Positions 23,460 to 24,462 of a DNA stretch of 24,462 nucleotides are shown in pieces. Numbering within the stretch: the stretch's first letter is position 1; each line of letters starts with the position of its first letter. A model generated the notes under the pieces. That model was not told where the DNA came from and did no database searches. It saw nothing but the letters and a program-made list of their open reading frames with translations. Position numbers and translations under genes: made by a program. The DNA is from Candidatus Omnitrophota bacterium (GTDB lineage Bacteria; Ratteibacteria; UBA8468; MWAK01): NCBI GenBank assembly GCA_026387085.1, contig JAPLMK010000059.1, forward strand, positions 1 through 24,462. The letters are read 5' to 3'.

Positions 23460-23660
23460 TTAAAATTTACTCAAAAAAATCTGAATTATTTTTGAAAATA
23501 CGGCGTCTATAATTCCGGCAAACAAAGCCAGCATGATTGTCAACGCCAGCACAAAAAATATTAACTGTTTTAAAACTACTTTTTTGGGCCAGGATATCCG
23601 GCGAAACTCCAGTTTAACCCCATCAAAATATTCGCTGAGTCCCCGGAGTATTTTATTCAT
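23460..23660 (-). CDS. secE: Protein translocase subunit SecE
   Basis: SecE clamps SecY in the inner membrane. This is the short, single-helix form (66 aa): an amphipathic N-terminus with the conserved EFRRISWPKK motif, then one transmembrane helix (about residues 33-57). The position between tRNA-Trp and nusG is the standard one. The start ATG has only GGAAA about 8-12 nt upstream. Confidence 0.96.
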   Translation of the reverse strand: MNKILRGLSEYFDGVKLEFRRISWPKKVVLKQLIFFVLALTIMLALFAGIIDAVFSKIIQIFLSKF

Positions 23661-23670
23661 AATGTGGTTT

Positions 23671-23690
23671 CCAAGCTGCAGGCCTGGAGG
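23671..23690. repeat. 20-bp direct copy of the tRNA-Trp 3' end
   Basis: CCAAGCTGCAGGCCTGGAGG occurs here and at 23816-23835, where it covers the last 12 nt of tRNA-Trp and 8 nt beyond. The copies are exact, same orientation, 145 bp apart. The arrangement resembles att-type or duplication-generated repeats, but no integrase or cargo lies between them. Confidence 0.75.
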
Positions 23691-23697
23691 ACGGGTA

Positions 23698-23721
23698 CCC
23701 TTACCGTTGAATCGGTAAGGG
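23698..23721. repeat. Perfect hairpin between secE and tRNA-Trp
   Basis: CCCTTACCG-TTGAAT-CGGTAAGGG is a perfect 9-bp stem with a 6-nt loop. It lies within the interval bounded by the 20-bp direct repeats and precedes secE on the transcribed strand. No T-run follows, so attenuation is only a possibility. Confidence 0.6.
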
Positions 23722-23823
23722 GTCGGCGCACTTCACGACGTTCGACTCGGCCCCCCGCTGGTATTGCTCCCTAATCGGTCGCAACACCTGACTGCGCTCC
23801 TTTCGACTCCCTTTGCCAAGCTG

Positions 23824-23896
23824 CAGGCCTGGAGGGAGTCGAACCCCCAACCTACGGATTTGGAATCCGTTGCTCTGCCAGTTGAGCTACAGGCCT
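23824..23896 (-). tRNA. tRNA-Trp (CCA anticodon)
   Basis: The minus strand folds into a complete 73-nt cloverleaf. The acceptor stem is a perfect 7 bp (AGGCCTG/CAGGCCT). The D stem is GCTC/GAGC. The anticodon stem ACGGA/TCCGT carries loop TTCCAAA with anticodon CCA. The variable loop is AGGTT. The T arm is GGGGG-TTCGACT-CCCTC with one G-T pair. The discriminator is G, and CCA is not encoded (CAG follows). The location upstream of secE is the classic tuf-trnW-secE-nusG order. Confidence 0.96.
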
Positions 23897-23925
23897 ATCA
23901 TAAAACCAGTGTCCAGTAAACAAAT

Positions 23926-24033
23926 AGACAAGTACACAGGAAAAGATAAAAAGAAATTTTAAAATCCCTTATTGTTCCCTGACCTACTTGTCTGCGGTAT
24001 ACTGTCTGCTGCCGTTATCCGTTCCCTGTATGC
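23926..24033. repeat. Repeat element between tRNA-Trp and rpmG
   Basis: AGACAAGTA (23926-23934) pairs with TACTTGTCT (23985-23993). Rightward lie runs of the GTATACTGTCTGC kind and CCGTTCCCTGTATGC (24019-24033), which recurs exactly at 24282-24296 on the other side of rpmG. GGAAAAGATAAA is also shared by both sides. Confidence 0.6.
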
Positions 24034-24057
24034 TCGCCTATTGTACGCTAGATACGA

Positions 24058-24207
24058 TTACTTTCCTTCTTTATGCGCAACGTGCTTGCGGCAAGTTGGG
24101 CAATATTTTTTCAACTCCACCTTTTCTTTATGGAGTTTCTTATTCTTGGTGGAATTATAATTACGGCGCTTACAATCCTGACACGCCAGAGTGATCAATT
24201 CTCTCAT
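24058..24207 (-). CDS. rpmG: 50S ribosomal protein L33
   Basis: The 49-aa zinc-ribbon type L33: MRELITLACQDC, YNSTKNKKLHKEKVELKKYC (in parts) and CPTCRKHVAHKEGK, with CQDC and CPTC as the four zinc ligands (a zinc-containing C+ form). I chose the ATG at 24205-24207, not the longer frame to 24249, because the family begins here and AAGGA lies about 7 nt upstream. The gene is flanked by related repeats. Confidence 0.95.
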   Translation of the reverse strand: MRELITLACQDCKRRNYNSTKNKKLHKEKVELKKYCPTCRKHVAHKEGK

Positions 24208-24217
24208 GGGAATCCTT

Positions 24218-24320
24218 GGTATACAGCAGATGAGCAGACAGACACTCAAGGGAAAAGATAAAGCAACTTAAAAAAACTTTGCCGTTCCCTGTATGCCGTC
24301 TCCTGCGTGCCGTATACTGC
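24218..24320. repeat. Repeat element between tuf and rpmG
   Basis: The left side (GGTATACAGCAG..., AGGGAAAAGATAAA) and the right side (CCGTTCCCTGTATGC..., CCGTATACTGC) are imperfect inverted copies. The element shares a 15-bp exact word with the repeat on the other side of rpmG and fills nearly all of the 114-bp gap after tuf. Confidence 0.6.
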
Positions 24321-24321
24321 T

Positions 24322-24462
24322 TTATTCTAATACTTCCGTTACCGCGCCCGCTCCGACGGTTTTTCCGCCTTCCCGGATTGCGAAGCGCTGGCCCTTCTCC
24401 ATGGCGATGGGGGCGATTAGTTTTACTTCAATCTTGGCATTATCTCCGGGAATAATCATCTC
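24322..24462 (-). CDS. tuf: Elongation factor Tu, C-terminal part (cut by window edge)
   Basis: The last 46 codons of EF-Tu domain 3: EMIIPGDNAKIEVKLIAPIA, MEKGQRFAIREGGKTVGAGA and the terminal VTEVLE. The start lies beyond the window. The TAA is at 24322-24324. Position at the head of the rpmG-trnW-secE-nusG cluster is standard for tuf; likely the promoter of the cluster is further upstream. Confidence 0.96.
   Translation of the reverse strand, partial: EMIIPGDNAKIEVKLIAPIAMEKGQRFAIREGGKTVGAGAVTEVLE

Noticed and set aside
23691..23815. A degenerate second tRNA between secE and tRNA-Trp
   Set aside because: TTCGACT-like words occur, but no acceptor, D or anticodon stems can be assembled.
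24058..24249. Longer 63-codon start for rpmG
   Set aside because: The added 14 residues are not L33-like and come from the flanking repeat; the internal ATG has an AAGGA site.

Overview
This is bacterial chromosome of roughly 50% GC with strong use of CGG for arginine. Several traits point to an uncultured, anaerobic, two-membrane (diderm) lineage: an Fe-S corrinoid-enzyme activator, the Fe-S queuosine enzyme QueH, an AsmA/YdbH-like protein next to a YdbL-like lipoprotein, and an RNA polymerase beta' trigger-loop insertion of the Gram-negative type. I cannot name the phylum from the sequence.

Layout. (1) 1-2186, plus strand: the 3' part of queF, then a 613-aa 2Fe-2S/ASKHA activator. (2) 2134-4470, minus: a GT39-like membrane glycosyltransferase, a polyprenyl-phosphate-type GT2 and nusB. 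(3) 4652-6846, minus: an AsmA-like intermembrane protein and a DUF1318/YdbL lipoprotein. (4) 6922-10756, minus: queH, rplS, yraN, comM (yifB) and an aldose-1-epimerase-like gene. (5) 10837-11220, plus: an unrecognised 127-aa protein. (6) 11221-11681: 461 bp without a gene, packed with short palindromic repeats. (7) 11682-24462, minus, in transcription order: tuf (partial), rpmG, tRNA-Trp, secE, nusG, rplK, rplA, rplJ, rplL, one continuous rpoB-rpoC fusion (2607 codons), rpsL and rpsG. fusA, the usual gene after rpsG, is absent.

The genes of region 7 form the classic transcription/translation supercluster. Regions 1-4 are small housekeeping operons with 4-bp start/stop overlaps. The queF and queH genes mark a queuosine tRNA-modification pathway.

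The least ordinary content lies between genes. Nearly every gap over about 50 bp, even within the ribosomal/RNA polymerase cluster, holds a short hairpin repeat. Two families look like REP elements: a TGTC-foot hairpin of fixed 3-8-9-8-4 geometry with compensatory base changes between copies, and a (T)GTAG-foot hairpin. Both occur as inverted pairs, a GTAG-type copy lies inside the comM reading frame, and several repeats carry the stop codon of the upstream gene. Other points of note are an abrupt codon-usage break inside queF, a duplicated lysine-rich tail on RpoBC, a divergent promoter pair that predicts leaderless mRNAs, and a 20-bp duplication of the tRNA-Trp 3' end.
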